This document shows, piece after piece, positions 62,591-64,000 of a stretch of 64,000 bases of DNA. Source of the stretch: an uncultured Lachnospiraceae bacterium (GTDB lineage: Bacteria > Bacillota > Clostridia > Lachnospirales > Lachnospiraceae); NCBI GenBank assembly GCA_947089905.1, contig CAMUMG010000004.1, positions 159,517 through 223,516 of the forward strand, read 5' to 3'. Position numbers and translations under genes: made by a program. The notes beneath the pieces are model-generated. The model did no database searches, was not told the origin of the DNA, and saw only the letters and a list, made by a program, of their open reading frames with translations. Each line of letters opens with the position of its first letter. The stretch's first letter is position 1.

Positions 62591-63343
62591 CTATATGCTA
62601 CATTCGTATATAAACATTTCGCACTCATCATTAAACGCAATTTCTTTTTGATAGGTCGAGTAGGTCAATATATTTTTAAAGCCACACTCTCTTAAATATT
62701 GTTCCATTTCTCCATATTTGTATAGATGGGTTTGAAAATCCATATTTTCACTTTGTAATAATTTAGAACCATTGTAAAGCTCATAAATGGATGGAGAAAA
62801 TTGTGTTTGGGTTTTTTCATCGTAATAATTTTTTCCTTTTAGAACTAAGTCAAATCCTTCTTTCGTTTTTACAAAAACACTTGCTTTATAGTCGCTATTA
62901 CCGGCACATCGATCAAAAACAGTATCAACCGCAAAAACAAATTTTCCACCAGGTTTCAGTAGTTCTTTCATTTTTCGTAAAATATTCTTACATATATCTA
63001 TGTCGGTAAATAATGAAATGGAGCCAGAGGGAATAAAAATATAATCAAACTTTTCTTCCACAGAATATTTCAAAATGTCTGTTTGTATAACCTTTGCACT
63101 AGGTGCTTTCTGCTTTAGCTTTGCTAGCATTTCTTCTGATAAGTCCATTCCGCCGATATCAAATCCACGCTCTAAAAAAGGCACAAGAAATCGTCCGCTT
63201 CCACATAACGGCTCCAAAATCCTCATGCACTTTTCGGCATAAGAAAGATAAAACTGCAATTCATCTATCGGTGCTTTTTCGTGCAAAATCTCATACATTT
63301 CTGTACATAAACTACCATAGTAGTTTTGTTTATGTTCACCCAT
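62591..63343 (-). CDS. Class I SAM-dependent methyltransferase
   Basis: The 250-aa protein has the Rossmann motif I as ILEPLCGSGRFLVPFLERG (SAM-binding E-x-G-x-G variant with CGSGR), then GMDLSEEMLAKL, FDYIFIPSGSISLFTD and LKPGGKFVFAVDT. A substrate-binding part follows. The target is unknown. The start follows GGGAGGTAATAA. It lies about 130 bases from the serine recombinase gene at the window edge and on the same strand, and may be cargo of that element or a flanking gene. Confidence 0.87.
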   Translation of the reverse strand: MGEHKQNYYGSLCTEMYEILHEKAPIDELQFYLSYAEKCMRILEPLCGSGRFLVPFLERGFDIGGMDLSEEMLAKLKQKAPSAKVIQTDILKYSVEEKFDYIFIPSGSISLFTDIDICKNILRKMKELLKPGGKFVFAVDTVFDRCAGNSDYKASVFVKTKEGFDLVLKGKNYYDEKTQTQFSPSIYELYNGSKLLQSENMDFQTHLYKYGEMEQYLRECGFKNILTYSTYQKEIAFNDECEMFIYECSI

Positions 63344-63443
63344 TTATTACCTCCCAAATATTCAATTTATTGTTTCACTACTTGAGTCTTTGCTCATGTG
63401 AGATAAAGAAGTAAAAGAAGTGTAAAAAATTTTGCCGTTCCCT

Positions 63444-63462
63444 GTCCGGCTGACTGCCGGAC
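63444..63462 (-). terminator. Terminator after the serine recombinase gene
   Basis: GTCCGGC pairs perfectly with GCCGGAC. On the minus strand it is followed by AGGGAACGGCAAAATTTTTT. It marks the end of GC-rich DNA. Confidence 0.75.
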
Positions 63463-63472
63463 GGGTCGGGCT

Positions 63473-64000
63473 TTAGTCGGGCAATTCTACCTTGCCGACA
63501 AAAGAGTAATAGATTTCGATTTCCTGTCTGCGGAGCTTCCCCCGGCGTTTCCCGTCAAGGGCTTCCGATTCATGGATTACGATTTTCTCCACAAACTCCC
63601 GTAACAGGGTAGGGGTGAGTTCCTCAAAGCTGGTGTACTTGCGGACTACTTTCATAAACTTTTCAGCGTTCGCCGTGGCTTCCAGCGTTTTAGAAAGTTC
63701 GCTCTGCAAAGCGGCGGCTTTCTCTTTCAGTTCCTTTTGCTCGGCTTCGTAGTCTGCCGAAAGTTCCGTGAAACGCTCGTCCGATATGCGCCCCGCCACG
63801 CTGTCCTCATACAGCCGCTTGAAGATAGCGGAGAGTTCCGCAATCCGCTTTTCTGCCGCTTCCAGTTCTTTCTTCTTGGCGGCGTTCCGGCGTTTGCTCC
63901 CGTCCTCGGTCTGCTCGGTCAACAGCTTCATAAACCGGGCTTCGTGCTTTGCGGCGTAGCTGGTGACTTTCCGTAGGTTCTCGGTCACTCCCTCGGTCAA
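63473..64000 (-). CDS. Large serine recombinase, C-terminal part
   Basis: This frame continues past the right edge, so only the C-terminal 175 residues are visible. The first codon, TTG, is probably internal. A long coiled coil (about 30-105, KKKELEAAEKRIAELSAIFKRL in part) is followed by ELTPTLLREFVEKIVIHESEALDGKRRGKLRRQEIEIYYSFVG. This ending is typical of large serine recombinases with a DUF4368-type tail, as in Tn4451/TndX-like and ICE-borne integrases. Codon use is GC-rich (many GCC, CGC, GAG), unlike all genes to its left. It marks a mobile element that lies mainly to the right. Confidence 0.85.
   Translation of the reverse strand: MTEGVTENLRKVTSYAAKHEARFMKLLTEQTEDGSKRRNAAKKKELEAAEKRIAELSAIFKRLYEDSVAGRISDERFTELSADYEAEQKELKEKAAALQSELSKTLEATANAEKFMKVVRKYTSFEELTPTLLREFVEKIVIHESEALDGKRRGKLRRQEIEIYYSFVGKVELPD

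Overview
The window is low-GC Firmicutes DNA, roughly one third G+C by eye, with AGGAGG-type ribosome binding sites and TTGACA/TATAAT promoters. It carries a complete spoIIA operon (SpoIIAA, SpoIIAB, sigma-F), a T-box before valS, BceRS/BceAB-type genes and a DUF5716/DUF5717-type gene pair. Together these point to a spore-forming Clostridia, most likely a Lachnospiraceae member. Most of the window is ordinary chromosome with nearly all genes on the minus strand. The right edge (from about 63,430) is GC-richer DNA of a mobile element.

Layout. 1-2.7 kb: a cut-off membrane protein gene, a PHP phosphoesterase and an unknown cysteine-rich protein. 2.8-5.7 kb: yajC, tgt, a histidine-less HPr-like protein and an unknown protein with a FliM-like N terminus. 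5.9-7.3 kb: a REC/HD-GYP protein and tRNA-Trp. 7.5-12.1 kb: leuB, a small membrane protein, leuC, leuD, and mutY. 12.2-18.6 kb: a lipoprotein, an unknown protein, and a BceABRS-like bacitracin/lantibiotic-type detoxification module. 18.7-21 kb: a DUF6512-like membrane protein and spoIIA. 21-27.4 kb: a zinc-ribbon TPR membrane protein, a FapA-like protein, and valS with its Val T-box. 27.4-36.2 kb: a block of uncharacterised genes (subtilase, coiled-coil membrane protein, helical-repeat protein, actin/Hsp70-like protein, 1199-residue solenoid protein). 36.2-42.8 kb: a lipoprotein paralogous to the one at 12.2 kb, a LiaF/DUF4097-like protein, and a cell-wall glycopolymer module (CDP-glycerol transferase, GT4, TagH, TagG). 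A 0.4-kb ORF-less IS200/IS605-like element sits exactly between tagG and tagH. 43-47 kb: HPr, CdaR and CdaA (c-di-AMP) with two membrane proteins. 47-51.7 kb: a secreted protein, then akr-fruK-ptsI behind a MerR-type promoter. 51.8-56.9 kb: merR, an XRE regulator with helical repeats, and two ABC exporter half-transporters. 57-62.4 kb: PcrA-like helicase, a GH13 amylosucrase-like enzyme, a secreted protein, and a flavodoxin preceded by a MarR remnant. 62.5-64 kb: a methyltransferase and the 3' part of a large serine recombinase.

How it fits together. Envelope functions dominate: glycopolymer synthesis and export, BceAB, LiaF-like protein, subtilase, lipoproteins and c-di-AMP signalling. PTS components occur three times: canonical HPr, enzyme I, and an HPr look-alike without the phosphorylatable histidine. 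The best candidates for undescribed biology are the 29.2-36.2 kb gene block and the twin-hairpin element between tagG and tagH, which may encode a structured RNA. The MerR-controlled akr-fruK-ptsI operon and the XRE/ABC locus with palindromes inside its promoter are also worth attention. All calls come from reading the sequence; no database search was possible.
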